Shown: in pieces, positions 42,488 through 53,759 of the stretch
Layout of the letters: each line of letters begins with the position of its first letter
Numbering within the stretch: the stretch's first letter is position 1
Origin: Mactra quadrangularis
Taxonomy: Eukaryota; Mollusca; Bivalvia; Venerida; Mactridae
DNA: 64,000 nt
Assembly (NCBI GenBank): GCA_025267735.1
Contig: CM046298.1
Location: 29,581,866-29,645,865, forward strand
Direction: 5' to 3'
Notes under the pieces: generated by a model
Databases searched by the model: none
Told to the model about the DNA's origin: nothing
What the model saw: the letters and a program-made list of their open reading frames with translations, nothing else
Position numbers and translations under genes: made by a program

Positions 42488-42782
42488 ACAAGTAAATCTG
42501 TGAGCTAATGCTCACTAGTGTTACCCCCGCTGTGAGAAATATGACTATCATAATGTAACTTTCATTTAACAAAATCTAAAAATATGCGACAAACAGGAAG
42601 TAGATGAGCAAGGAGCATGAAATCGCTTTACACCACATGGGACTATGGGATGAAGCAATATGCAAAGTATTAGGCTGCTGCATGTTATAGTTGCTGAGAA
42701 AACTGCGACGGAAATTTTGTAACGGACGGACGGACAAGGGTTAAACAGTATACCCCCCTCTTCTTCGAAGCGGGGGTATAAT
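42488..42782. mobile_element. Short element family with hairpin ends, copy 1
   Basis: It begins ACAAGTAAATCTGTGAGCTA and ends AAGCGGGGGTATAAT. GTGAGCTAATGCTCAC forms a hairpin at the start. TTACCCCCGC near the start pairs with GCGGGGGTA at the end. TATACCCCCCTCTTCTTCGA gives another hairpin at the end. Copies 2 and 3 are at 53118 and 53479. No protein. Confidence 0.7.
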
Positions 42783-42789
42783 AAATGAT

Positions 42790-43985
42790 GGCTAATAAGT
42801 TAATATTTTTGATATGAAGTACTTTTAAACCTCCCTACTGTGTATTCTAATTTTATTTTCAAGTGTCTGTGTAAAGAATGATTGATGTCAACAAGTAAGG
42901 TTAAGAGTTTAACAACCATTTTTAAAATTATCATTTAATGTGCTTTATTTTTTAGCTTAATTTTATAGAGTAGCAACAAAAAAACTTACTCCATTTGTTC
43001 AGTACAGTTGAACAGGAAAAACCTTAAGTTTGTGTACTAAGTACATGTATGTTGTAAGAATGGTTTCAATTTTTTAAGTATTTTAATTCAATGAGAACTA
43101 TTCATTTGTGCAAAACATGAATGCATCTTTTCATGTATTCATATAATAATGAAATGGATATTAAACTGAGTGAAATACTGATTCTGTAAAAGATTAATTT
43201 ATTGTACATGTATGCATCTTGCATGTTTGATAACATTTTAAGTACAATGTATTGTATTTTATTTTATAGTATTATTAAGTGATGAATTCAAGTTTTTGAA
43301 GGCAGTGGTTTCAACAGCTTATTTTGTCTCTAATACATATTATTATTCTGATAACTTCATGTTTGTTACACAGTTTCAAGTCTACTGTTGAGGAATATAT
43401 CTTCATAAAGTGGCTTTAATATGTTGTTGTCACAATTTTACCATCTCACTGGTTCTTATAATTATACAAGTAATAAGTTTGTCAAGTTATGTATAATTAT
43501 TTCCTGATTAATATTTTGATTATTTGTTAATTACTTTTCCTATATGAATTTTGAGGCCATGATGAATGATAATAAATGTGTTATTTTTCATTTACCACTC
43601 ATATTTAAAAATTTTGCATGGCTTAAATTGATACATGATATTGCGAAGTTATTAATGAAATTCTTAATAAAAGTGAGTGATTATATTATATTATCTCTCT
43701 TTGATATGAATATTGCACAAGTTTTAATTTGTCTTCCAAATATGATTGTTAAAAAGGTTATATTAAATATTTCTAATTTTATAACTCAAGCATTAAAGCT
43801 TTGAAGTGAAAAACTTTCATAATGTTGCTGCTTTGTTCTATTTTAATCTTTACAAATACTGTTATATATTGTCACCATATGTAATATGTCCTTATATTTG
43901 CATTATTCTTGTAAATTTGTTGTTCATGCACAATGTCTTTGTTTACCTGGGCCTGACATGTTGTAAATATATGTATGGCCAAATG
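42790..43985. other. AT-rich DNA, no gene seen
   Basis: Open frames up to 86 codons are of AT-rich chance type, without splice signals or motifs. Confidence 0.4.
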
Positions 43986-43987
43986 TA

Positions 43988-44997
43988 CGAGGGATGATTG
44001 ATAAATTCGCGGAATTCCCTTCTAAAATATTTACCCTTGGGTCAAATCACATCAAAACTCAAATAAGTGTAAAACAATTCATTTGCGTTTTTCAAAATAA
44101 TATTGGTGAACAGATTATCATTATGTAAAATGAGAATAAATGGTATCTATAGCAACCCCTGTTTGATCACTTGAAGCACGCTATTTTTTCACCTATTTTG
44201 AAAACATTAAGCATGGCATTACGCACTCAATTTTGGTACAAATTATGCGCCAACATTAAATACACTAGTGTGACGTCTGGAAATCATTTCCTGAAAGTTT
44301 CATGAAATTGTTTTGAATTGTTATTGCGTATCAGAGATTTTAGAGTCATGGCTTCGAAACAACGAATACGTCAACAAATGATTTTGAGTTGGGCGCAGTC
44401 ATAAATAGGTGTGTTTGACTCAATTTGTCACCTGCAGATATGCTGAAACAAATTAAAACTGCTGATACATTACCAACATGTGAAAAACAATTGTCTACAA
44501 ATGACACCAGAGGTTCATGGAAGGTAGAACAAGGGTATTTGATAAAGAAAGACCAGGTCAACGGACACTGACAGTACCTGTTGGAAAGGCAGCATGAGTT
44601 AAGAAGCTTCTAGATAAGGATAGATGGCATACAATGGGCTCTATTGCACTTAGGAATTATTTATTTATTCAGTGAGGAATACTTCAAGGTTACATTTAAT
44701 CAGTGGTTACATAGCCATAGAAAGTGTAAGGAAATAGGTGGTGATTATGTGCAGAAAGTAAACAGGAAACTTCACTTTGACGTTTAAGTAACCCAATGAT
44801 GACGTTGGCGTGCTTCAAGTACGGTATACTAGTGTTGTAAAATGTTTCATGAAAACTTTATTTTCCAATGTATCACGAAAATATTTGGGCTTTATATCAG
44901 TCTTTGGTTAACATACAGAATGGTGTATTTTGTTTTTTCCTATGTTGTCCCGTGTAGTATTAATAAATAAATAAATATTTTTCCCAATCACTCCTCG
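43988..44997 (+). mobile_element. Mariner-type transposon, internally deleted
   Basis: CGAGGGATGATTGATAAATT and the reverse complement of the right end (CGAGGAGTGATTGGGAAAAA) are terminal repeats. TA flanks both ends (43986-43987 and 44998-44999). It encloses a broken mariner-like transposase (44348-44660). Length of about 1.0 kb against about 1.3 kb for complete mariners. Confidence 0.8.
44348..44665 (+). pseudogene. Mariner transposase relic
   Basis: The start is MASKQRIRQQMIL. Frameshifted pieces follow: NDFELGAVINRCV, then PADMLKQIKTADTLPTCEKQ, a partial W..F..GR.RVFD.ERPG-type segment, and VKKLLDKDRWHTMGSIAL with altered frames. This is the N-terminal HTH and linker order of mariner/GVQW-type transposases. 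The catalytic DDD region is missing. Confidence 0.65.
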
Positions 44998-45004
44998 TAT
45001 ATCT

Positions 45005-45465
45005 TGTATACAGATTTTGCTAGTAATAAAAGTAAGTTAAAATTATAAAAAATTTGATATAGCAAAAATAAGAAATACAATTTACTATTAGGTACCAGTT
45101 TTCTAAGAATTTTTCTGTGGACTAATATTTGGTTTTGTTTAAGAGAGTTCCACCTAAATATTTCTTATCATATCACTACAGATGTTGCAATAGATGAGTT
45201 ATGTTTTTTACTAAGAAATACATTTTAAAGTAAAGTATTTGAAATCATACTCTTGTTTCTATTTTTTATTCACAAGGTTCAAAATTATCATGAGATTGAT
45301 TTGGTGTTTATACCAAAACTACTTTATGATATCCAACAAGTACATTTGTATGCCTTTATTTGTTCCAGACTTTGAACTTTACAAGCAGAAGTAATATATA
45401 ACAGTTATATATTCTTTTAAACCTCAAGAATTTATTATTGTAAATACCATGCATTAAATGATTAA
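45005..45465. other. AT-rich DNA, no gene seen
   Basis: Nothing recognised. Confidence 0.4.
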
Positions 45466-45469
45466 GACT

Positions 45470-45570
45470 GTCAACACCAGTAAGCTTCTCACTGGGACTT
45501 GAACCCAGACTACATTTTCTGATTAGTAAATCATAAAATGTGTGCTGTCATTACACGATGAGAAGAAATA
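45470..45570 (-). repeat. tRNA-like repeat head
   Basis: Minus strand carries CTGGGTTCAAGTCCCAGTGA, a B-box within a short self-pairing arm, and weak A-box text. Similar to the units at 46019 and 61.2-61.6 kb. Confidence 0.4.
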
Positions 45571-45742
45571 TTACTGAAGTGTTCACATACAAGTCACAAA
45601 TCATGCAGAAAGTAGTCCAAAAATCATATGCTGACCTTAATAAATCTTAAATCTGCATTTCAAAAAGATGTTCATAGCATCCCTCCATATTGAAAAGTGG
45701 GGGACTATTTACTAAGGTAAGAAATCTTTTCAGAAAATTGAC

Positions 45743-45937
45743 ATGCAGGGACACTTGGATGGTAAAATCCACAGCGAATGTCCCACCATGCAGGGACACT
45801 TGGATGGTAAAATCCACAGCGAATGCCCCACCATGCAGGGACACTTGGATGGTAAAATCCACAGTGAATGCCCCACCATGCAGGGACACTTGGATGGTAA
45901 AATCCACGGTGAATGCCCCACCATGCAGGGACAATCA
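45743..45937. repeat. 45-bp tandem repeat, four full units plus a partial fifth
   Basis: Units start at 45743, 45788, 45833, 45878 and 45923 with ATGCAGGGACACTTGGATGG and end GAATGYCCCACC. The period is a multiple of three, so several frames stay open (MQGHLDGKIHSECPT in one). No splice or start context supports a gene. Confidence 0.9.
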
Positions 45938-46018
45938 AGCAGTAATAGTTGCAACATATTTGGCCTGAAGACTATTCCAATGCAGTCAGCACACAACACA
46001 TCTCTTCAATCTGTCACA

Positions 46019-46112
46019 AGAAAAATATGCAGCCTGACTGGGACTCCAACCCAGGACCTCTGGCTAACAATGTGAGTGCTCTCCTGACTGAGCTATCATA
46101 TCTTACATATTC
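46019..46112 (-). repeat. tRNA-derived SINE head
   Basis: Minus strand: A-box GATAGCTCAGTCAGGAGAGC and B-box TGGGTTGGAGTCCCAGT at normal tRNA spacing. The plus frame WDSNPGPLANNVSALLTEL is the usual spurious translation of such SINEs. Confidence 0.65.
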
Positions 46113-46199
46113 TTCCCTCAATAATGTGAATAGGTAAGTACTTTGACAAACCCAGGAGATAGGGTAACAGATTAAATGCTTAAATGTCTCTGTACAGAA

Positions 46200-47700
46200 A
46201 AAAGAATATATTAATTTCATTTTTCATCTGCCTGCTAATGCTATCATTTTCAATTTGTTTCAAGCTTACTTTTATTATTGTTACTTTCATCATCTTCCTA
46301 GTTAGTGACAGGAATCCAAACTGGATTGTAATTAGCCCGGCGGATTTCCAACCCAAGTGACTGCAGGGGACTCTTCCCCACCTATAATATGTCTATTTTA
46401 TCATAGAAACACATAATACACAGGTTGTCTATCAAGAAGAAAGAAATGATAGGAACATACTGTATGTGAAATAAATGTTATCCGAAATTCGTAAAGTACA
46501 GGAGCTTTCCGCTTATTCTTGAGTTTATCGTTATTTAAGGTCGAATGTAAACAATTTAAGATAACAATTGTTGCCGTGTCATATCTTATGCGTATTTATT
46601 CATTTAAATGCAACAATTCATTCACAAAATCTGATAATACTATACTTAACCATTGTGTTTACATTGACAACTACACCATCCAAAATGGAGGCTATATGCG
46701 GACAAAATGCTGCGTCAGCCAATGGGAATGTCCAATCCAGTACTATAGATCAATGAATGCTACCATTTTAAGGAGACAATAGAGAACAATCTGCCTTGAC
46801 CTAAAGTTTTAAAGAGTTGTAAGTATTATAATTCTTGTCAGAAATCATATTACAAAGGCAAGGCTAGGCAAAAAAGGGTATAATTTTTGCTGCACATTAC
46901 ATCTCCAATGTCAGTTTTATGCGTATGCAAATACCCTGGAAAACCTACAAACAGTATTCCGTTTGAGAAAAGATGACAAGTTGTGCCTGAAACGTGATGA
47001 AAAGGAATATATTGGTATGTTTTCCACGGTGTTTTTAACTAAAATATACACTAATAGTCAATACAAGACTACATTTATGTAATACACTGTGCTCAGGTGA
47101 GTTAAAATACACAATTCACAAAACATAAATGTACAGTTTATCATCTATTAATACTACAATCTGTAGATCTTCCTGGTTGACTTATGGCTTGATTCTTCTT
47201 GACTGTCACATCTTTTCTGTATGATATCCAATAAATAGAATAATACTTAAAAATTATAGCATGGGGATTATTCTGCCCCTTAAACACACAGCTATAATTT
47301 TACATGATAAAGCCTAAATATTCCTTATTCTTGAAATCTGTAACAAAAAAAGTCAATGTTCAAGTGTGTAGAAGCAACATAGTTCACCAGTGAATGTATG
47401 TTTTGATCACCACCAATAAGTATTATTCATGTTATTTGTCATTTCGATATCTTTCACTTTCACATAGAATAAATGTCGAGACAACTACGCTTCTCCTGCT
47501 GGTAACATGTTGAATGTAAAGCTTGCCTAGTACAGTTTTCTTATATTTTCCGAGTGGAACCATTTTATATATGTTCAGGATCACTGATGTATGTCTGGTT
47601 ACCATCACCTCAGCTGAAATTTTATAATGTATAGTCTGAATAAATCAATAGATTTAATACATGTGCTGTAGACTAGAAACTTAAAACTCACAAATTGATT
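46200..47700. other. Intergenic DNA, no gene seen
   Basis: A less AT-rich patch at 46660-46800 has CCAAAATGGAGGC in start-codon-like context, but the frame is short (23 codons) and unsupported. Confidence 0.35.
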
Positions 47701-47709
47701 ACATCAATT

Positions 47710-47830
47710 TCACTATTATTATTATTATTATTATTGTTATATACCGGATTTGTATAGCGCTCTTTTCATATAGAATATATGTTCAAAAGCGCTTCACAAT
47801 CATATGCATAATAAGAAATACGAGCTTAAA
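47710..47830 (+). repeat. Dispersed repeat with (ATT)n and GATTTGTATAGCGC motif
   Basis: An (ATT)n run leads into ACCGGATTTGTATAGCGCTC and AAAGCGCTTCACAATC. The GATTTGTATAGCGC...AAGCGCTT pair is a common dispersed-repeat end in invertebrate genomes (recall, not searched). Confidence 0.5.
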
Positions 47831-47849
47831 TAAAAACGAAAATGAAAAA

Positions 47850-48905
47850 GATTAAGAAATGATCAAATATAAAAACATAAACTGAAGACTAATATAAAAC
47901 TAAGAATTAGAGATCAGTATAATATATTAAAGGAACAACCAACATATAAAAAAGTATTGTCAATAAACTGTTTTATGCCATTGTCTTAGTGCTCTGAAAA
48001 ACACAGGAGTTATTACTACCAACTAACAATAAATATTGTATCAATACTCTCCTACTAAAGATTAATAAACCATTGATAATATTATCACAGAGTAGCCCGA
48101 CATATACTCATTGGAATGTATTTTATATTATTTTTCTATATTTATTTTTAAGTAAAGTTAAGTTTAGATTTTTAAATATCAAAATGTTTAATCCCCAAGC
48201 CATTGTTTGTAACATATGTTAGAAGCCAAAGTCACTTATGTTAATAATATATATATATTTTACACCTTTTCAAACAATACTATAATTTTGATTATGTCAC
48301 TCAAGCTTTCTTTTTAAATGTTTGATAATTTCCTGACCGACATCTGTTGGCTTCCTGGATTAAGTTGCTACTCTTTATTATGTTTTTATTATGCAATTCA
48401 TATGTTTGAATCTTAATATTTCTCAAAGCTGTCAGTTATTTCTTAAGTATTATTTGTATTTTGACTTCTTATTTTATTGGTTTCAAGCCCTAACAAAATT
48501 TCATTGGTCAATTATAGTTGCCCCACCCCTTTACAATACATTTCCTATAAATACTCAGAACAATTATTTACAAGATATAAATGAATTTTAAAATTAAAGA
48601 TTATAACTTGGTGTACGTTTAAAGAATATACTTTATGTAGAAAACTAGTAATAGACATTTGTTGTCAACCTTCGTAGAACTTATTGTTAAATAACTTTGT
48701 GGAAATTTGCTATTTGTGACATTGTTATTAATTGTTGGACTTTGTGATTATATTACGTTACAACGGAATAAATCATTATATACTTTACTACAGGATCTTT
48801 GTGATCTATTAACTTTTATTATATACATTAACTGGAAGCTGCGAGTCATCGAGAGTAATAGCGCTAAATATAGTGCCACAACAACAACAAATTAGAGAAG
48901 TGAGA
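47850..48905. other. AT-rich DNA, no gene seen
   Basis: Nothing recognised apart from the short exon candidate that follows. Confidence 0.4.
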
Positions 48906-48910
48906 CTCAC

Positions 48911-48962
48911 CAACATCAGATCATCATACATACTCAAGGTGTGACACTTGTCATAGAGGAAA
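48911..48962 (-). CDS. Candidate short exon, gene unrecognised
   Basis: On the minus strand, acceptor GGTGTACATGCAG and donor GTTG|GTGAGTC bound 52 nt that read FLYDKCHTLSMYDDLML in one frame; another frame has a stop. The splice signals are good but the exon is short and isolated, so it may be coincidence. Confidence 0.3.
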
Positions 48963-48999
48963 CTGCATGTACACCTAAATTGTATAATTAATATATGTA

Positions 49000-51145
49000 A
49001 GTATGAAGAATTTATGCATTTAGTGTTCACAAAAAAAATATTTATACTGTGCTCTTATGAAAAAGGAACCTTTTTCTGGACAGTGTGTAATAAGGTATTG
49101 CACAGAGTTAACAATCTGTAACAAAACCGAACCAGTATGTTTCATCAGTGATACAAATAAACTGTTTATACCATTTCTTAAATGTTTATGGCAATTTGAG
49201 GTATACATCATAGAATTGTTTTAAGTTCTGCTTTATTTTTAATTATAAGGGAGGTAACTCTGTATTTACTAACATTCATTTTTTTGTTTCACTAAATTTT
49301 GTATAAAACACAAACCTGAATTCATAACATTTTGAAAATTTTCTTGCATACAATAATGGACATTGCGTTCCAATTCATCACCAATCTAGGGCCAGTTCCC
49401 TCTAAAAGAATTCTGAAATTCCAGTTTTAGAAATTTTGACTTTTTTTAAACTTTTATATTTTTAAAAAAATATATCATTGCTACATTTTATATCTTGTAT
49501 TTTTATTGTACAAGTAATAAGAACTAAAATATGAAGTCATTTTTTTAATTTATACAATTTTGAAAATTTGAGATTTGAAATTCAAAAATGTGACCTTTTC
49601 CAGTACAGCTGTCCAAATGTGAATGTGTTGCGACAGAATTCTATTGTATATTATTAAAGAATTTGACTTTATTAATAAATATTGTCTTATATTTCATCAA
49701 AATTTAGCTCTGTTACAAAATATAAGATGTCAGAATGAAAAAATTAAACTAAGCCAAGTTTCAGTGTTCCAATATTAATGAATACCAAGGGAGATAACTA
49801 TGCAATATATATAGAGTAATATCTACTAAGTTAACTCCCTTGAATTAGTTCCATTAGCTTAAGAATTAATAACTCAGACCTGCAACCACTAGGTGGGCAT
49901 ACTCTGAGCATTAGAAATATATTAGCATTATTTATTACTTTAATTCCACTAATACCTTCAAAGATTAGATCTTTAAGATACTAAGACATTACATCACAAG
50001 TTTCTGTCCATACTTTCAGCAATTTAAGTTTTCTACTCCCAGCCTTCATTTTGATGACATCACTATGGCAACCATGGACATCTCCCTGTTTTATAAATGG
50101 TAAAAATGACTCATCTTCATTTCAGTCTCAGAAATATCTACAGCACACAATTCATACCCGGAAAACTAAGATATTCTCTAACTGGCCAAACTTAGACATA
50201 GCCTCAGTAATGCATTTTCCAGCTACATTTTTGTATTTTTTTAAAAATCAAGTTTAGAAAATGTGTTTTCAGTTTCTTTCATTTTTAATATAAACATGTA
50301 CTTCAGAATTGGCAAAAATCACAGACAGTATCTTATGAGGATTTACTTCTTTACTGTGGTCAACAAGAACAAAATAACTTCAATCAGGTTCCAATTTGAA
50401 CAATTTATCATGAGTATGGTGTGATATGTGACTGGCAATTATCCAAATTACTTCCATACAATTATGTGCACATAGTAAACAAACAATCTGAAGCTATTAT
50501 TTAATGTAGTTTGTTTATAAGTCACTAAACAAGCAGTTATGTTTGAACCATTGATTTCATTGTGAATATGAAGGTATTTTCTGTCCTGAAGGTGACCAGA
50601 CAAAGATGTGATTGACTTTTCATCATTACCAATCCAACAACATGAAATAAGACATCAAAATAAGTCATCTCTCACAAACTAGTTTTAACAATTGAAATAA
50701 AACCTGAAGACTGCATAGAGTCAAAATGAACATGTTTTAGTTTTTTCCACCTGGGAAATGTTTTGCATCATTACGCAGCTTATCAGTGAATATATGTTTT
50801 CTGTCCAAACTGTTTATTCAGTGTTCTGCTCTATGCCTTCTTAATAAAGTATTTAGTCTCTCAAATGAAATCAATGTCTGAAGTAACAGATTAGTTGCAA
50901 CAATATATTTCAGCTTAAATGAGGACATGAGATGACCATGTCATCTTCTTCTGACAGTATACTTATCATGAATATCTTAATGTTACCTTTTCTAAGACTG
51001 ATACTTTTAAACCAAGCTCTCCACACATCTATACATTCACCATGATATCAACTCTATGATTCTTGCCAACAGTTTTACCCTGAAATATTTAAGAATATTT
51101 TTCTGTTTATTCAAATTTTACTACATCATCAACATTTCTCATTAG
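49000..51145. other. AT-rich DNA, no gene seen
   Basis: About 2.1 kb without supported exons, RNA genes or repeat borders. Confidence 0.4.
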
Positions 51146-51149
51146 TTAT

Positions 51150-51340
51150 TTACGGTGCCAGCTCACCTAATTAACATACCTACAGCAGTTTCTTTAATTA
51201 CTTACCCTTAAACCAGAAGCTGAAAACATCTCATTGGAAGGAAATTGATAATATGTTCTAATCAATTATCATGGAAGTGTATGACCAGCTGTAGAAAGGG
51301 AACTGAACCTGTGCTTACCGATGTACCAAAGTTGCTGCTC
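51150..51340 (-). repeat. Diverged SINE family I copy
   Basis: TTTACGGTGCCAGCTCACCT, CTTACCCTTAAACCAGAAGC, ATCATGGAAGTGTATGACC and GAACTGAACCTGTGCTTACC follow the order of family I on the minus strand, with many substitutions. Confidence 0.5.
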
Positions 51341-51648
51341 TAATAATATCTAAAGTATTCAAGTACCATATAAATGTCACTGTACTGGCATGTTCACATT
51401 CTAGGGAGGATATGAAAGCAGCAGGATTGCTTAGTCAGAATAGTCATTTGCCTTTTAAGTAAAGGATCCCAAGTTTGAGACCCAGGTTAGGCTAAATTTT
51501 TCTCACCATGTGACATAAAAATATGATAATACTAAGGTAAAGTATAATAAATAGGTATCTCTTATTTTTTGTGATTAAACCAATTATAGCCAGATTCACA
51601 AATGCTAAATTTTTATCCTTTGCCAGCAAATGTCTGATTTATATAAAG

Positions 51649-51925
51649 GCTGCCTGCTAGCTCAGTTGGTAGCACACAAGTCTACTACTGATCAAGGGGT
51701 CTTGGGACCCAGGTGAACATATTTTCCATTCATTTTCTCACAAAATAATTTCTACGGCCATTATCCCTCCAACCACTGATTCTTAATCATAAAGGGCAAT
51801 TGTCAGTCACTGAGAGAAGAATGTGCCTAGTAACTTGCTAACAGCAAAGTTCAGAGACTAAACCTATCCAGGAATGTTGAGTAGGTTGACTGACCACTGT
51901 GATATGACTTGTACAATGTGTAGCT
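51649..51925 (+). repeat. SINE family II, most complete copy
   Basis: The tRNA-like head TGCCTGCTAGCTCAGTTGGT then AGCACACAAGTCTACTACTG includes a good A-box; the B-box is degraded (TTGGGACCCAGG). The body has AATAATTTCTACGGCCATTA, CCACTGATTCTTAATCAT, GTCAGTCACTGAGAG and GAGTAGGTTGACTGACCACT. Confidence 0.75.
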
Positions 51926-51959
51926 ACAACTAACCCAAACAACAACAACAAAACATATA

Positions 51960-53110
51960 CCTCCTTACTTTTCTTAATATCTTTTATCAGTTTACCAAAA
52001 TTTACCTATGTTTGTCACCCTATATAAGGTGAAACACTTTACATAAAGTCACAAACTTAATTCATCAACTTAAAGCAGACATATGAAACTATGATTGTCC
52101 CGCTGTCAACATTTAACTGAAAATGATGAAGAAATCAGATAACAAATATATTATTCACAATACTGTATAACCTCTGCAGAGCTGCCATCTACAGAACAAA
52201 ATCCTCTTCACAAAGACAACTTTTTATTTTTCCCATTGGTCTAATTTTGAATTACATTCAACCTCTGCATAGCAACAGCCTCTGGATAGCAACCTTCTTT
52301 AGTCCCTCCCAGTAGGTGTTAGGAGGTGATACAATATGGCAATTGTCCTCTTATGACTTTGAAGATCATGGGTTTGATCCAAGATAAGATACTTGAACAC
52401 ATGTAAATATAAACTCTGGCTGTTTATTGAGATATTTATATTTTTGAATCACTGTCCACTCTTCGTTAATACTTCTTATATATCATCTAAAGTGACTGAC
52501 TTACCTACCTAGCCTTCCTGGACTATAATCATTTTCACATTCCAGCTTAAACATCCACCATTGATAATATTTCATGTTAGAGAATGTTTTCCTCGACCTG
52601 GAATATTTAATGTTTGATATCTAAAAACTAAAAAGCAAATGTTTACCAAGTTACCTATCATTATACTAGGCCTACACAGTACCCACCAAAGTTAAAAGAC
52701 ATTTTCAGATTTAAGGCCTATTAAATAGCTTTTAGCTTAAATTTGATAACTGTTTATTTGAAATGCTTTGTAGTTTTGCATTATTTTTTCTGGTGATCAT
52801 TTTTTTATAACTGAGACTACTAAAATAGCATAAAATTTTGTAATGGAAAATTATTACAATAAACATGATTTTGGAGGCTTCACGATGTCAGATGTTGAAT
52901 TCTACAAAGTGTTGCTTTCATGAAATTTGTTTTCATTTTATCACAAATCATACTTAGATGTATTAAAAGATGACTCTACAAAAAATAATCATTAAAATTC
53001 AAGAATTGTAGTTATTTTATTTTGTCTCCAAACTTTTGGTGGGTACTGTACGTTATCTCTTGATGTTGTTTAAATCTTTACTGTCACAGTTCTGTAATAA
53101 AGGTAATAAA
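51960..53110. other. Intergenic DNA, no gene seen
   Basis: At 52258-52310 the text TTCAACCTCTGCATAGCAAC and CTCTGGATAGCAACC resembles a Tigger-like left end but no partner end was found. Confidence 0.35.
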
Positions 53111-53117
53111 TTCTACA

Positions 53118-53368
53118 ACAAGTAAATCTGTGAGCTAATGCTCACTAGTAATACCCCCGCAAAAATCTAAAAATATACGACAAACAGGAAGTAGATGAGC
53201 AAGGAGCATGAAATCGCTTTACACCATATGGGACTATGGGATGAAGCAATACGCTAAGTATTAGGCTGCTGCATGTTATAGTTGCTGAGAAAACTGCGAC
53301 GGAAATTTTGTAACAGACGGACAAGGGAAAACAGTATACCCCCCTCATCTTCGAAGCGGGGGTATAAT
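53118..53368. mobile_element. Hairpin-ended element, copy 2
   Basis: Same ends as 42488-42782 (ACAAGTAAATCTGTGAGCTA; GCGGGGGTATAAT), shorter by an internal deletion after the first CCCCCGC. Confidence 0.7.
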
Positions 53369-53478
53369 AATTATATCTTTGTCTCTCTCAGACAGGACCA
53401 TAAGAAGTACACATTTTGCAGATTTTGAAAAAACTTGAAATATAAAATATTATTCTTTGATTTTAAGAGTGAAGGAAA

Positions 53479-53750
53479 ACAAGTAAATCTGTGAGCTAAT
53501 GCTCACTAGTGATACCCCCGCAAAAATCTAAAAATATGCAACAAACAGGAAGTAGACGAGCAAGGAGCATGAAATCGCTTTACACCACATGGGACTATGG
53601 GATAAAGCAATATGCAAAGTATTAGGCTGCTGCATGTTATAGTTGCTGAGAAAACTGCGACGGAAATTTTGTAACGGACGGACGGACGCACGCACGCACG
53701 GACAAGGGTAAAACAGTATACCCCCCTCTTCTTCGAAGCGGGGGTATAAT
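53479..53750. mobile_element. Hairpin-ended element, copy 3, abutting the YqaJ exon
   Basis: Same ends as copies 1 and 2. It carries an extra GGACGCACGCACGCACGGAC stretch. Its right end at 53750 lies about 15 bp from the end of recognisable YqaJ sequence, so it may have interrupted that gene. Confidence 0.7.
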
Positions 53751-53759
53751 GAATAAATT

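Noticed and set aside
45949..46137. 62-codon plus frame with WDSNPGPLANNVSALLTELS followed by GTAAGT
   Set aside because: This is the well-known spurious translation of a tRNA-derived SINE. The donor-like site is not enough.
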